Positions 32,801 through 44,960 of a DNA stretch of 64,000 nt are shown here, one piece after another; the stretch's first letter is position 1; each line of letters opens with the position of its first letter. Source of the DNA: Gonocerus acuteangulatus (taxonomy: Eukaryota > Arthropoda > Insecta > Hemiptera > Coreidae). The DNA lies in contig OX328124.1 in the NCBI GenBank assembly GCA_946811695.1, positions 55,868,603 to 55,932,602 of the forward strand, written 5' to 3'. The notes beneath the pieces are model-generated. The model worked only from the letters and a program-made list of their open reading frames with translations, was not told where the DNA came from and made no database searches. A program made the translations under genes and the position numbers.

Positions 32801-33723
32801 GGAATAGCAATATATGTGCGATACATTTGCTATCATGTGAAATGATTTCGTTGATGTTCTGTGGTAAATAAGTGTTTTGTCTTTACATGTTTTGTATTGC
32901 AGTCCTGGAAAGTTTTCTTATGAATACTATACGTTTTGTATTTTCTGAAGAGAACTTCACATTCTTTATCACATTTTATTTACATTTTTTGTATGTTCGT
33001 GTAGGCCATTGTATATTTTATTGAAATATACATTAGCAAGTCAACATATAGGCAATAAGCTATTCCTGGGGAATTAAATATTTGTCAGATTATATTGCCT
33101 TATTTTACAGCGTGGAATGCAGGACCGCTCTTAAGACATCCTTTTTCATGAATATATTCTTCTGATATCATGGCATCTATTCTAAGTTCATTTTAAAAAA
33201 AGTATTTGGAAATGTATACTAATATATTTTCTTGGATTTACCTTTTCTGCATATATACAAAGATAAATCGCTATAAAGAATGCTTTCTCTATGAGAAAAG
33301 AATGAGAAAATGTTTTTTTTTTGTTTTTTTTTATGAGGCAATAAAAACATCTTTAAGTTTAGATAAGTAGCCCATCGGATTAATGACATCACCCTACATC
33401 CACATGGGTGTTCTGACAGAAGATTCCTGCTTTCTAGGAACCACAATAACCTTTTATTGACCCTCTTCTCCAGAATTTTACATAGACATCTGGAGAAGGA
33501 ACTGGTCTAAAACTGGATGCTAGTTCGTTTTCCTTAATGTTATTTTAGTTTAGTATCTTTACGGGGTTCTTTAAAACTAAGAGCACAGGAACCTTCCCTA
33601 TGATCTATGTATAGTAATCCTCTTTAGGTGGAGGCAAACTCTGTAAATAGTTAGAGCTACGACGTGTGCATATATTATTCGTAAAATGAATATGAAATCA
33701 TACACAGTGATTAATCCAAATAA
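32801..33723. other. AT-rich intergenic DNA
   Basis: No feature is supported. Confidence 0.4.
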
Positions 33724-33736
33724 ATGACTAATATCT

Positions 33737-33885
33737 GGGGTATCCCGTGGTCTAGTGGGGTTCGATCCCCACGGGCGGAATTTTCTCAACGAGCCATGAG
33801 ATGAGAAAATTCCTCGCTGCACCCTGGATGTCGGCGCTAATGACCCAGATTTGTCGATGCGAAAAAAAAAAAATAAAATAAAAAA
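33737..33885 (+). mobile_element. tRNA-derived SINE with internally deleted head
   Basis: Starts GGGGTATCCCGTGGTCTAGT (A-box region) and runs straight into GGGTTCGATCCCC (B box), so the middle of the tRNA-like head is lost. The family body (AAAATTCCTCGCTGCACCC, TGTCGGCGCTAATGACCC) and an A-rich tail follow. It is flanked by ATGACTAATATCT (33724-33736) and ATGGCTAATATCT (33886-33898), a 13-bp target duplication with one mismatch. Confidence 0.8.
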
Positions 33886-33929
33886 ATGGCTAATATCTTT
33901 AGAGTGGTAAATTATTTTCATAGACGCAT

Positions 33930-34780
33930 CGTTTATGAGTCGGAAGATGGATGTCGTTGTTTGTGGCTACCGTTTGCACAATATGTTTTTTTCCGTCCCT
34001 GTGCAAGATCCCGGCCGAAACCGTCTTCCAGATGATATATCTTCTGTGCCGTACCAAAATATCGCCCATTTCTGGCATTTCCGCAGGCCGTTCAGCCGCG
34101 CATTCACTTGGGTGTTCTCCTCTACCTCACCCGTTGTTCGCTCTCAAAAGAAACGGCGCAATGAAGGCCCAGGCCCTTCCTCCTTGTCGGAGAGAATAAC
34201 AACCGGCAGCTCACTAGAAAGCCAGTCTGCCATCACGTTTTCATGGGCCGAAGAGTGAACTCCTTGGAGGTAATATTGTGCACATTGGTTTTTCCGTCGA
34301 GTGACCGGGTTTACTGCCTACTCGATTCCGAAGAGTTCCCGTTCCAAAAGGCTGTACCTGGCTTCTATGCGTGTTATCGCCCTTCTGCTGAAAGCGATGA
34401 GCCTATCATCATTTAGTCCGGGTTGTGTTTTGGAACGCACACCCCGCACTAGGGCGCCCTGTGCCCAAACGAAGCACGATTCTCTGCGCCAGTAGGGTTC
34501 CGGCTCCTGAGAGGTCATGCCTTTCTGGACATGGGGTTATCGAAGTTTCTCAACGTACACCACTATTCCTTCCTTTAACACTAAATGTTTGGCATTCCTG
34601 CCACACTTTCTTCAATCCGTCAAACTCATTTTTCATTCTTGCCACAGGGCCTAGTTGACGAGCATCTTAAGTGTACTCACTCTCTTGAACCTCAGCCTCT
34701 CCTGAAACTCACTGTCAGTCTCCAATTCTTTGAAAAATGGAAAAAAGGACATCAGCGTTTTTCATTGAATTTTGGTTAAA
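33930..34780 (-). pseudogene. LTR retrotransposon (Ty3/Gypsy-like) RNase H region, remnant
   Basis: This block is distinctly GC-richer than its surroundings. The minus strand encodes LIAFSRRAITRIEARYSLLERELFGIE-type sequence (34318-34420), the RNase H block found in Ty3/Gypsy polyproteins. After a stop it continues with SSAHENVMADWLSSELP, the block that normally closes that domain. Flanking frames are broken, and no integrase, protease or LTR was recognised. The opposite-strand open frames are shadows. Confidence 0.45.
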
Positions 34781-35739
34781 AAAAAAGTCCCTATTTACAT
34801 AAATGAAAAGGTAACCCCACACGCATAAAAATCCTTTGAGCATAAACAGAGATATATGACTTCAAAGGTCATTCATTCATGGGGGCATTTTCTTATCTGC
34901 TTCGGTTGTTTTTCTCTTCTTCTTCCACAGTTAATGCTATGACAGTAAAGTCGCCATAACGAAAACGCCATTCTAAAAATATAATAAGTGTACTAGAAGA
35001 TATAATAAGTGTACCCGTCACACTTAACAACAACATCAAAAAAACCTGACGGTTAAATCTGAATACACATTTTAATAAAAGGTGCTTAACAAGATGCGTC
35101 TAGGAAAAATATGTTATCGACTTTATGTAAATAAATTATTCTTCAAAAGTATGATCCTGGTGCATTTTAATGATACGTAGTTAATTACCTTGAGGCCAAG
35201 GGTCAAATAGACATAAATATGATATTTCTTATTGATTCAAGGTATTTCATTACACCTGGAGGCATTTCGTATAAGGCCCAACCTGCAATTTAGCCAAGAG
35301 AGCAGTATCTCTTGAAGCCCATCGGCTTGGGAAAATATTGGATATTGAATACTAAACATCTTGAGTATACACTTCCCCCTTCCTCATCCTTTCTAGATAC
35401 ACACGCTCTCAGGTTAGGATGTTCAAAGTTCAAACATTCCTTGGAATCAGGTGGTTATTAAGCCACGCCTACACAAGGATGGGCTGGGGAGGAAGAAAGT
35501 ACCGAAATAATTATTTGGACAATGGATTCATTGTTGTACAAGCACAGTTTTGCGTGATTACCCTTGTTGGTCGCAAAAGGAACTCCGGATTTATCATTGC
35601 TCCTACTCTAGCAATCATATCACCTTCTAGGGTTATATTTTTAGGATTTTTGAAGGAATGTAGCTATTGAAATTGCACTTTTATAAGAATTTGGGAAAAA
35701 TATTTTCATCGATCCCACCTTCAAGACACCGATAATAAT
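34781..35739. other. Intergenic DNA
   Basis: Only short open frames without family resemblance. Nothing is supported. Confidence 0.35.
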
Positions 35740-35743
35740 CAAC

Positions 35744-35789
<46 letters not shown>

Positions 35790-36060
35790 TCTAAAATGAA
35801 CGATAATATATAGGTATACGTCTTAAGTATCTAAAAAGAAAGATGTGTTGGAAAAAAAGTGAACTCAATCGGTCCATTAGAAGAGGGGGGGGGGGTTACA
35901 CCAGAAGGAAATCACTTATTTGGCCGTACAAGTAGGTACATATAGGAGTGTTGCATTACATACATAGGAGTGTTACATTACAAGGAGGTACATATAATAT
36001 GTATCTCCTTGTAACAATACTCGGCAGACAAGATACCCCGCCAATAAGGAACATAAAAAA
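35740..36060 (+). repeat. (TA)n and dispersed repeat
   Basis: TA repeat at 35747-35786, then a match to the 11280 family: AAAGATGTGTTGGAAAA, ATCGGTCCATTAGAAG and a G run, then TTACACCAGAAGGAAA. Nearby, TACATATAGGAGTG and GGAGGTACATATAAT are locally repeated. Confidence 0.5.
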
Positions 36061-36103
36061 TAATAATTGAATCAGCTATTCATTACCAATATTAAAGACT
36101 ATA

Positions 36104-36114
36104 TTTATATATAT

Positions 36115-36189
<75 letters not shown>

Positions 36190-36320
36190 AATATATATAT
36201 ATATAAATATATAAATGAAACGGTAGTCATTTTCGGTATCTAATAAGTAGGATAGATGTTAAGACATTATTCCAATGAGCAGGCTCAATAGCTACATTTC
36301 TTCGGATAGTGCTAAACTGC
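36104..36320 (+). repeat. (TA)n microsatellite and dispersed repeat
   Basis: About 110 bp of TA repeat with AAATA interruptions, followed by GTCATTTTCGGTATCTAATA, AGTAGGATAGATGTTAAGAC and CCAATGAGCAGGCTCAATAGC, which match the sequences after (TA)n at 32.7 and 61.5 kb. Confidence 0.7.
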
Positions 36321-36890
36321 GTTGTATGACCGACTATATTAACATACAAAAAATACAATGTAATTAGTGCTTATAGATAATGCTGCACACGGATCATGAA
36401 TGATATGGTAAACATATTATCCCTCATTATGCCTAAACGAAGGAGGAGGTGATCATCCGTAAACCACTTCTGAATACCTAATCGACTTGCAAACAATGGT
36501 TCTCACGGCCATTACTGGCAATTAGAGAATTTCTAATTTAGATAAAGATCGAGTAGGGCTTAGGTCATCGTTTTTATGTTGTGGGCGTTGGGATGCTTAC
36601 CTTTCAGGCAACCAGATGATAAACTGTCGGCAATCAAAGTACTCGAGGCTTGTAATTATTCCGCAACGGAACCTTTTTTTATCTTCTTTGTATTTTTGGA
36701 TGGTTAAGCGCTTGGATGAAATTCCAAAGTGTAGAGAACAGTCAAAAACGTCGCGCAGAAACTATGTCATCTTAGCGTGTTTACAACTAATCATCAACTC
36801 TAGTCTGATTTCAAAGATGTAGAGTAGAACCTCTTTATATTTTGCTCCCTAACATCTTGCTATTTTTCCTATGAACTCTATAATTTTGTT
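36321..36890. other. Intergenic DNA
   Basis: No supported feature was found. It contains a 68-codon open frame (36616-36822) with no recognised domain. Confidence 0.3.
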
Positions 36891-37110
36891 TTCTTGTTTA
36901 TATATCTGTGTATACATACATATATGTATGTATGTGTATATAGATATATATTTATTTATTTATTTAAAACAACTCAAGCTAAGCATAAAAAGAATTGTAA
37001 ATAAGGAATAAAGTATGTTGCTTATCTGTTGTATTACTGTTTAAAATAATATTGTACACACTTGTAAACCCTCAACTGGTGCCGAAACACGGGGCATCCA
37101 CGGATTTCGG
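36891..37110 (+). promoter_or_regulatory. Possible LTR 3' edge and primer-binding site
   Basis: An AATAAA-bearing AT-rich stretch ends AAACCCTCA and is followed by ACTGGTGCCGAAACACGGGG (37075-37094). That has the form of a tRNA primer-binding site of an LTR retrotransposon. Neither a second LTR nor coding sequence was found, so this is tentative. Confidence 0.3.
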
Positions 37111-37482
37111 GATCGCTAAGTGTACGGTGCGCGTACAGTACGACGAGATGGCAGGATTTTTTTTATCTGGATTGATACGGAAAGGGTAGATTGAAGAGAA
37201 CGTAACACTTCCCAAAAAAAGATTTTTTTTGTCTGAGATAGATCTATCCAAATATAAGCCTGGACCTTTTTAGTAGGAAATATATTAGAGTTTCGAAAAA
37301 TTATCTTCCACATTTCGCAAATGGTTTTGAGATATTTATGAAAATTTCACAACTACTCATGTCTATTGCTAAAATATTTGATTGTAATATTTCTACTATT
37401 AGTGTCGAATATTTGAAAACAAGTTTTTGTTGTGCCCGATACAAAAATAGTATTATTATTATTTTATTTTTTAGTTTACGTT
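37111..37482. other. Intergenic DNA left of HLE copy E
   Basis: No feature was recognised; 37310-37440 faintly resembles HLE interior sequence. Confidence 0.3.
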
Positions 37483-37615
37483 TTAGCGCGGTTCCTCCCT
37501 CCCCCATAGGGAGGAACCCCGCTTATAAGGTTGATACAATGAAACAATCCGGAAGTGCCGACAAGAAAATTTCGCGTTTCAGAACCCCTAGAGACCGAAA
37601 ATAACGGTGGTTCAA

Positions 37616-37667
<52 letters not shown>

Positions 37668-40111
37668 CTGTTCGCTCATTTCTGGCTTCCCTGATGGTCC
37701 GATTTTGATGAAATTTGGTACAAAAATCAGTCGTCCAATTTGAAATGTCAAGTTCGTTAACCAGCAAAATCCGCCCACTGGAAGATGGCGTTTGGGGCGA
37801 AATTCGCGCAGAAAAACTCGTAACGCTTACGTTTTTGAGTTCATAAGTTTGTAAGTACTCTTTTTATAGGCTTCTTGGGCTAGGAAAACGAATGAAACCA
37901 TTTTCAAGGCGATAGCTTTAACCGTTTTCGAGAAAATTGGAAAAATAGTTTTTGAATACCGTTTTTGGTTTGGGTACTTAGAATCACGGGATTCAGTTGA
38001 AACATTATCTGCATGTTCTACTTTCATTAAAACTAATATGTTGAAAGTTATGTTACGTTTGGAGTTAAGGAAGGGTTAGAATAAAATATTTTATGAACAG
38101 ACATGAAAAGTTTTGGTAACTTTGTATACTTTCCTTAATATCTCGAAAAAGGTTGAGAATCTTGGTAAACAAAAGATTACCATTAGAATGCTTACTAAAT
38201 GCTCTACAAAAAAGGTTCTAATGAAAGTTTTGATTAGGCGATGTCAATCGGAGAAATAAGTGCTTAAACATTAAAGTAATTGATTTCGCTTATTCGAACT
38301 GTTCTTTTTGTCTTTGATTTTGGTACTTAGAATCATGGGCTTCAGTTGAAACATTTTCTGCATGTTTGAATTTTATCAAAACTATTATGTTGAATATTTG
38401 GTTACGTTTGGAGTAAAGGAAGGATTAAAATAAAATATTTCATTTTTAGACATGAAAAGTTTTGGGAACTTCGTATATTTTCATTAATATCACGTAAACG
38501 GTTTGGAATCTTGGCAAGCAAAAGATTACCATTCGAAAGGTTACTAAATTTTCTACAAAAAATGTTTTGAAGACATTTGCGATGGGATGGTCATATTTGG
38601 AGAAATAAGTGCTTAAAACATAGGTAATTTCGTTCATTTGAACGAATCTTTTTGTGTGTTTCCTACAGTTTTTTTTTCACTGCTCGTTATTTTTGTGATT
38701 GCTTATAGTAGTCAAATGTATTAGTCAATAAAACAGGATACGTATATATAGAAACAATATTTTGTTTCAACGGTATCTTGGAATTCGAAGATGCCCTATG
38801 AATATCTAGATTACTGTACTGGTGTTGATTTCGTTCTTTAGAATTGTTTTTGGTATTCCCTATTTTCAGAAGTTTTTATCTATTTATTAATTTTTTTTAA
38901 AAATTCATTGAACGAAATCATATGAATTCAAAGGTGAGGAGCAAGGAGGCTTAGGGTGGAGTGCATTCCCAGTACAGGTATCGCCCAGTGGACCCTCGTC
39001 ATCTGTAAGTTCCTTTCTAGGGTCATAAAGATAAGCCTCCAAACAACTGTAGGAATGTAGGATTTCTAATTTTTGCCAGTATCAGAACAGCCGCTCTTTA
39101 CATACCACAGTGGTACTGACGTACCGGTTGCACTCCACACGGTGGTAGTACTTGGTGTATGCCACAGCGGATTGCTCATTATAATCTTATTTTATACGTA
39201 TTAAATAGATACCTAAAAAAAGTTTATTTGTGTATAAGTGTTGCGTTATTGGGATTAGAATAAAATATTTTATTAACAGACATGAAATACTTCGGAATCT
39301 TTGTATATTGTCCTTAATTTTTTTTTTCTTTTATGGTGTATCGAAATCTCAGTCATTAGTACCATTTTTTCCTTATGAGCTTATATAATACTTAGATTTA
39401 GCTAGCAACAATATTTTACACCGCAATTAAAGTGATTTGCTCTTCTTATAAACATAATATTTATATTATAATATAAACATAACACATTAATTTGTCTCAC
39501 AAAAAAAAAGTCCGACCCGCAGGAACTGCTTCATCTTAGCGCGGTTCCGTTCTTATCTCAAGTGCGATTAGTGAAGGAATATAGCAGCTATCGGTAGGTA
39601 TTAGCACCATTTTCCCCCCTTAATATCTTCAAAACAGTTAAGAAATCGTGGGAAGTACGATGTAACCATTCAAAAGCTTACTAAATTCTCTAAAAAAAAG
39701 ATTCTGAAGCAAATTTCGATGGGGCAATGTCAGTCGGAGAAGTAAGTGCTTAAAATTACGAAAGTGTTAGTTTTGTTATTTTAAACGGGTTTTTGTCACT
39801 GTTTACCTCACTTTTGTTTTTTAAGTTTATTTACCGGTGGAATGAGTATTTCATTAAAGCTGAGAAAATAAGAATCATATTGGGAATAGAGTTTTCCTAG
39901 AGTGAGCGTCGCGATGACGGGAGAATCCCATCCGCTTAGAAAACTGCCAGTTTCCATATGTGGCGCTTTAAGCTTCCTTCTTTTTGAGATTTTATTTTAT
40001 ATTTTCAACGAAAGATCAAAACCTACCGATAGCTGCTACTATTCCTTTACTAATCGCACTTCGGATAAGAACGGAACCGCGCTAAGATGATGCAGTTCCT
40101 GCGAGTCGGAC
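37483..40111 (-). mobile_element. Helitron/Helentron-like element copy E, near full length
   Basis: A 2.63-kb twin of copy B. On the minus strand: 5' end TCCGACTCGCAGGAACTGC, the head-to-head 5' block, the SINE tail remnant, interior, (TA)n (37618-37663), and a hairpin plus GGAACCGCGCTAA at 37483. It differs from copy B mainly by small gaps, (TA)n length and an extra ~110-bp internal segment arrangement near 38300-38500. The flanks of B and E are unrelated, so the similarity arose by transposition. It has no protein-coding capacity. Confidence 0.7.
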
Positions 40112-40284
40112 TTTTTAGACATAGGTCAACCACATGGGTCATGGATGTCTCAGTTAGAAGACTCGAGTGATCTTATCTATTTCCAATGAGCTAATCTTAA
40201 GATTGCTTTTTATACTCATATTCTCCCAATATATACATATGACTACTGTATGACTTGAGTACTGAAATCTCTTATCAGTGCTAC
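40112..40284. other. Short intergenic spacer
   Basis: Nothing recognised. Confidence 0.3.
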
Positions 40285-40640
40285 TCGACGATAGATTGAG
40301 GGGAAAAATAAATATGACAGATTACCTTAGTTGTTTCGAGAAAAGTATTCCCCAAACGTTCTCTTAGGTCAGTGGGCAAATCTAATTGTTCTCTTTCTTT
40401 TATGTAGGCCCTGCATTTGGTGAGGATATGGTTTACGGTTAGATGCACGACGCAGTACTGACATATCGTTGGTATTTCCTTTGCCATAAGATAGCCATGC
40501 GTCCGTCTTGAGTGTCCTATTCGTAGCCGGGTCAATATCACTTCCACTCGTCTTCTGTCGCGTATGCTGCTACTCCATAAATCTACATCTTCTTCTATTT
40601 CAAGGTGCTTTTTTCCTTACTCCATACTATTCCATTCTTA
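40285..40640 (-). pseudogene. I-clade non-LTR ORF2 C-terminal fragment
   Basis: The minus strand reads IEEDVDLWSSSIRDRRRVEV, ILTRLRIGHSRRTHGYLMA, then a zinc knuckle CQYCVVHLTVNHILTKC and a tail ending in LPTDLRERLGN. The same blocks are at 20624-21148 and 55359-55859. Both ends are lost, so this is a fragment. Confidence 0.7.
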
Positions 40641-41683
40641 GAGCCAAGGATTGAATGATTGTTTTTTTATTCATTTTTTTTTTTGTTCCGAAATAGTAGT
40701 TCTCACAATTTTTCTCGAATATTCATAAAAATATTGAAAGTGGTTTCTTACGACTCGCCTATGTCTCCAATAAAATAGGAACATCGTAAAGCAGTACTGT
40801 AAGTGTTGGGTTGTTTTTCGCGCAAATTTGGCCTAAAAACGCATTGCGAGAGAGAGTTTAATTGAGTTTCACGTTTTAAGAAGTTTATCATAAGTTTGAC
40901 GAATTTTTAATGTGCAGTTATATATTTCTCATCAAATGCTTTATGTAGCCTTAGTGTAACTGTCGGAGGAAGACAAAAACTAAGGTCGTTAATGACTAAT
41001 TCATCTCGAAAGTAGTTGATAACGACATTTTTTATTAGCTGTCTAGCTTTTTATGAGAACTACCTTACACGTACGACTGCATCAATATGCTCATCGACTT
41101 TGTATGGAAAGATCCATAGACTACAGGAATTATGTATCACTAGAAACCTATTAAAGGAGATATTGCTTTTCGAAATGCCCATCAGATATTGGAACTTCTT
41201 TTTCCGGATAAGTCCTGACGTCTTTATGGACACGCAGAGAGCATTACAAGCCACGACTAATAGCTCCCCCCCCCCTGTTTATTCGATCTGATCTTAGCAA
41301 GCGGCAACGACAATTGATCAATTCATCAAAGAAAACTTTCTATGACTGGTCTTCATTGTAGAGCTTGAATTACAGTCATGTTGAGTACTGCTACCGATAT
41401 GATGACAATGCGTCGTTTCAGTGAATCCTTCTTCGAAATGAAAATTCATTCTTCTCTCCGGACTCCGCTTGGAAATAAATCACTCTTCATAAGGTTCAGC
41501 TTCCGTTAGCCTTTTAGATTGGCATCTTATGAATGAGTAAAGGTTAACCATAGGCACTTCAAATGCTAAACAACTCCATGGTCATTTGCTTCTTCGCATG
41601 AACAAACAATAGGATAGACAAATTGTTCTGATTATGGTTCACCAAACACAAATAATATCAATGGATATCATTCATTCATATAT
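40641..41683. other. Intergenic DNA
   Basis: A 91-codon + frame (41016-41291) shows no recognised domain. Nothing is supported. Confidence 0.3.
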
Positions 41684-41826
41684 ATTTTTTTATATGGCGC
41701 ATTGACAATCCGGTCATTGGTGCCGGCCTATCTATTGGTTGCCTTCCTTCCTATACATCCATGGTACTTGAGCCCGCAACTCCCGCATGAGCATCGGAGG
41801 CGTTAGCCACTAGACCACTCGGGTAC
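41684..41826 (-). mobile_element. tRNA-derived SINE
   Basis: Minus strand: GAGTGGTCTAGTGGCTAACG (A box), GGGCTCAAGTACC (degenerate B box), then a body ending in GCCGGCACCAATGACCGG and ATGCGCCATATAAAAAAA. Head and tail align with the SINE at 46420-46643 but are diverged. The flanks show no clear duplication. Confidence 0.65.
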
Positions 41827-43020
41827 CCATTCCTTTATAATGTATAATATTCTGTTCGATGTTTCAAGATAATTTAAAATCCTTTGATTTTATATATTGT
41901 GTGGGCTTATCTGTACTCGAAACGAAACTAGATATATCGCACTCTGCGCTAAGAAGTAATTGTAGGTGTGTCACAGCATTTTTTTTCTTTAGATCATTTA
42001 GTCAGCAGGTGAAGAAAATTGAGATAAAAGTTTCAGCACGTTTTCTCTCTCCCTTCATACAGTTTTGCTGATTGAGAAAGAGACATTTACCATGTCTTCC
42101 ATAGTCCTAACTATGACGGTGTGAACAAAAAGATTTTTGTGTTTTTTCACTTTAGAAATACTAGTGCGATATACTTTCAAAATGTCCGTAATTAATGAAG
42201 TAAAGGTATTTCGGCACAACAATTGTATTGAAACTCAACATTTTTCAAGCCCTATCTGATGCCTAATCAGCAGCTAATAACTAAAATTATATCCGATGTC
42301 AAAGTGGAAAATTAAAGATAACGCGTATATTAGAATGAATAAGGCCAAAGATGTTAACAAAAAAAGTTTAAAACATTTATATACACATTTGTCAAATTAT
42401 TGAATAGAAATATAGTAAAGAATGGCTACAATCGATTTTAATTAGACCCAGCCGAAGCGGAAGATTAGTACAATGCTTTGGTTATATACGTTCTTTTAAA
42501 TTTGACCTATATAATAATTATACTTATAAGTTTCTAAAGAAGCTTAGAAATAGCGTGGCATATGTAGTATGTTATTAGGAGAGTAGACCTGTTTTATGAA
42601 AATGGACCCTTCGTCTAAGTTTCAATCATAAGAGTTTGTAGAGCTCTATAAAAAGGGGCCGAAAGAAGATGTGTTGATAGTTCCTTCGGCCTTGTGACTT
42701 GGAGGAATGTGGAGTGTGCTGCTGAATGGGGTGTAACAAGGATCACCGTTAGGCATCGCTTCCTACCGACCGCAAGGACCACAGGCAGCCGATCCTGGAG
42801 GAAACCTACACGGAAAATACCTTACTTTTTAACAAGACTGTTGGCAGCCTATTGTTCCATCAGCGCTAGGAGGAGGGAGTGTCCAGTGTTCCTATGGTGT
42901 TTGATAATGCCCATTTCTAACATAAATTTATTTACATTACAATTTTAATAAATTCGGCTTTTAGGCTTATATTTTCCTATACAAATCGAATAAATCTGCA
43001 GGTTAACATACTAATAAAAG
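41827..43020. other. Intergenic DNA
   Basis: No supported feature. An 84-codon frame at 42694-42948 lies in GC-richer sequence but has no recognised motif. Confidence 0.3.
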
Positions 43021-43700
43021 TTTGACTCGCAGGAACTGCGTCATCGTAACGCTTTTGCATTCTTATCCCTAGTGAAATTTCTAAAGGAATAGAAACAGTT
43101 ATTAGTTTGTTTTGATTTCTCGTAAAAATTACAAATACGTTTCTTGTGCTCTCTCTTTACTAAAGTGCTCATTTTACTGTTTAATTCAATTAAAAAAACA
43201 ACAACAAAAAACAACGAATTAGAAAGTTAAGTAAACAGAAAAAAATTAAAAATAACGCGTAAGAGAACAAAACCGTCAGCAGAACAGTAGTCGACAATAC
43301 TCACAAGGCATCTTCAAATTCCACTCAAAAAGCTCTAAATCAAACAACAAAAAATCGTTTTTCGTTTCACGTATCCTGTTTTACTACTAAATACATTTCA
43401 TAATATAAGCATTTACGGAAATAACAAGTGATAAAGAACTAAGGGAAACAGACAAAAAGAGCGTTTAAATAAACAAAACCAACAACCTCAAACGTTTAAG
43501 CACTTATTTCTTCGAATGTGACCACCCCATCGAAAATTACTTCAGAAACGTTTTTGAACGACATTTCTTAAGCTTTCGAATGGTTACTGGATTTGTCAAC
43601 TGTTTTAAATATATTTAAGAAAATATAAAGAAATCCTAAAACTGCTAATGTCTATTGATAAAAATATTTGTTTGTTGAATATTTACGGAGGGAAAAGGCT
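43021..43700 (+). mobile_element. Helitron/Helentron-like element, diverged 5' part
   Basis: Starts near TTGACTCGCAGGAACTGCGT (5' end) and continues through ATTTCTAAAGGAATAGAAAC and the interior AGCACTTATTTCTTCGAATG and AAGCTTTCGAATGGTTACTG blocks. A second degraded 5' end (TAGGACTCACAGGAAGTGC) begins at 43706 and cuts it off. The 3' end is absent. Confidence 0.5.
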
Positions 43701-43733
43701 AAAAGTAGGACTCACAGGAAGTGCTTCAACTTC

Positions 43734-44006
43734 TCATGTTTCTGAGTCATGAACAGCCCTTTTGCACGAAATTGCAATTTGAAAACATGAGACTAAAAAG
43801 CAAAACGTGCTCAACTTTATTAATAAAACTGTTGATCGCAAATAGACGGGTCTCTCACAGCTAATCACTTTCAGACTAAACTTGAGAACGCAATCTCGGT
43901 GTACATCTTTGCACACCCCTGGCGACAACAAAATTATAAAAAAACACAAGAAGCTCACTCAGAAGGACTAATACATATCTCTCCATTCATAAATAGAAAA
44001 CCTCTG

Positions 44007-44064
<58 letters not shown>

Positions 44065-44699
44065 ACAGAGAATTAGGGATTGATACTATCTTCCAGCTTC
44101 AAGCAGTGCATATATATGAAGGTCCAAGTTGTCTGCAGATCCGATTTACAAGTTATTGTGTTCTTCTGCTATTTTTCAAAAGAGAAACTTTGGGTTCTTT
44201 TTTATTTTTTTCTGAGTGGTTATCTTGTTAGGTATATAAGGAAGGGTTAAGTGGAGCACCCTAAAATCCCTGACCATATCTGCAGAACGCTATCTTTCTC
44301 CAATAATGAAGAGATAGAACAACAACTAATGCTCCTATCAGATTTATTGTTACATTATAGCGATGCCCCTTTGGTCGTAAAACTCCAGCCCCCTCAAGGG
44401 CAGATAAGTTTTTTGGGTAGGAAGAATGGGGACATCCGACCCCCACCGGCATGACACGGAATTTAATGCTTTCGCTCCATTCGTTTAAAAGGCCAACCAA
44501 CCAATCTTTCTAATGGTCAAGAGTTTCCTTCCGAATGTCGTTATTGAAGTTGCTATCAGGTTTTCTCAGTGTGTGGCCAAATCACTTCTATTTATTTTTC
44601 CTTATTTAAAGGTAGATAGGTTTTCAGAGCTCTTCATTTGAAAATTTTCAGACCATCCGATTTCCAGGATTCTTCGCCAACGTTGGTTTTCAAAGGTTT
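43734..44699. other. Intergenic DNA with an A-homopolymer
   Basis: A run of about 51 A occupies 44010-44060, possibly the tail of an unrecognised retroposon. The region 44250-44500 may be the 3' part of the non-LTR element to its right, but no motif was confirmed. Confidence 0.3.
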
Positions 44700-44960
44700 G
44701 AGGGGATCGGGTGATATTTTCGGACACTTTCATCACTATCACTGGTGGTGCCGACTCCCTTCTTGGCAAGCTCGCTAGCCTTATTCCCTGGGATATTAAG
44801 ATGCCCAGGGATCCAATATCTGTTAACTCTGTTATGTTCAGCTAGTCCCTCATGCCTGGTGCAACATTCAATGACTAATCTGGCTTTACTTGCGTAGTTC
44901 CGCAGTGTTCCACATATTGCTTTGCAATCATTGGGAAAGTTGATGACCTTAGCTGCGAGC
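44700..44960 (-). pseudogene. Non-LTR retrotransposon RNase H fragment (second lineage)
   Basis: The minus strand reads NDCKAICGTLRNYASKARLV, IECCTRHEGLAEHNRVNRYW and IPGHLNIPGNKASELAKKGV: the second half of an RNase H domain of the jockey/R1-like type, with the WIPGH...GN block. The residue normally D after GN-A is S, and SD near the start is replaced by ND. This is a different lineage from the TDGSKT-type elements in the rest of the window. Confidence 0.55.

Noticed and set aside
33935..34258. A 107-codon + strand frame in GC-rich sequence
   Set aside because: It is the antisense of the Ty3/Gypsy-like remnant; openness follows from base composition.
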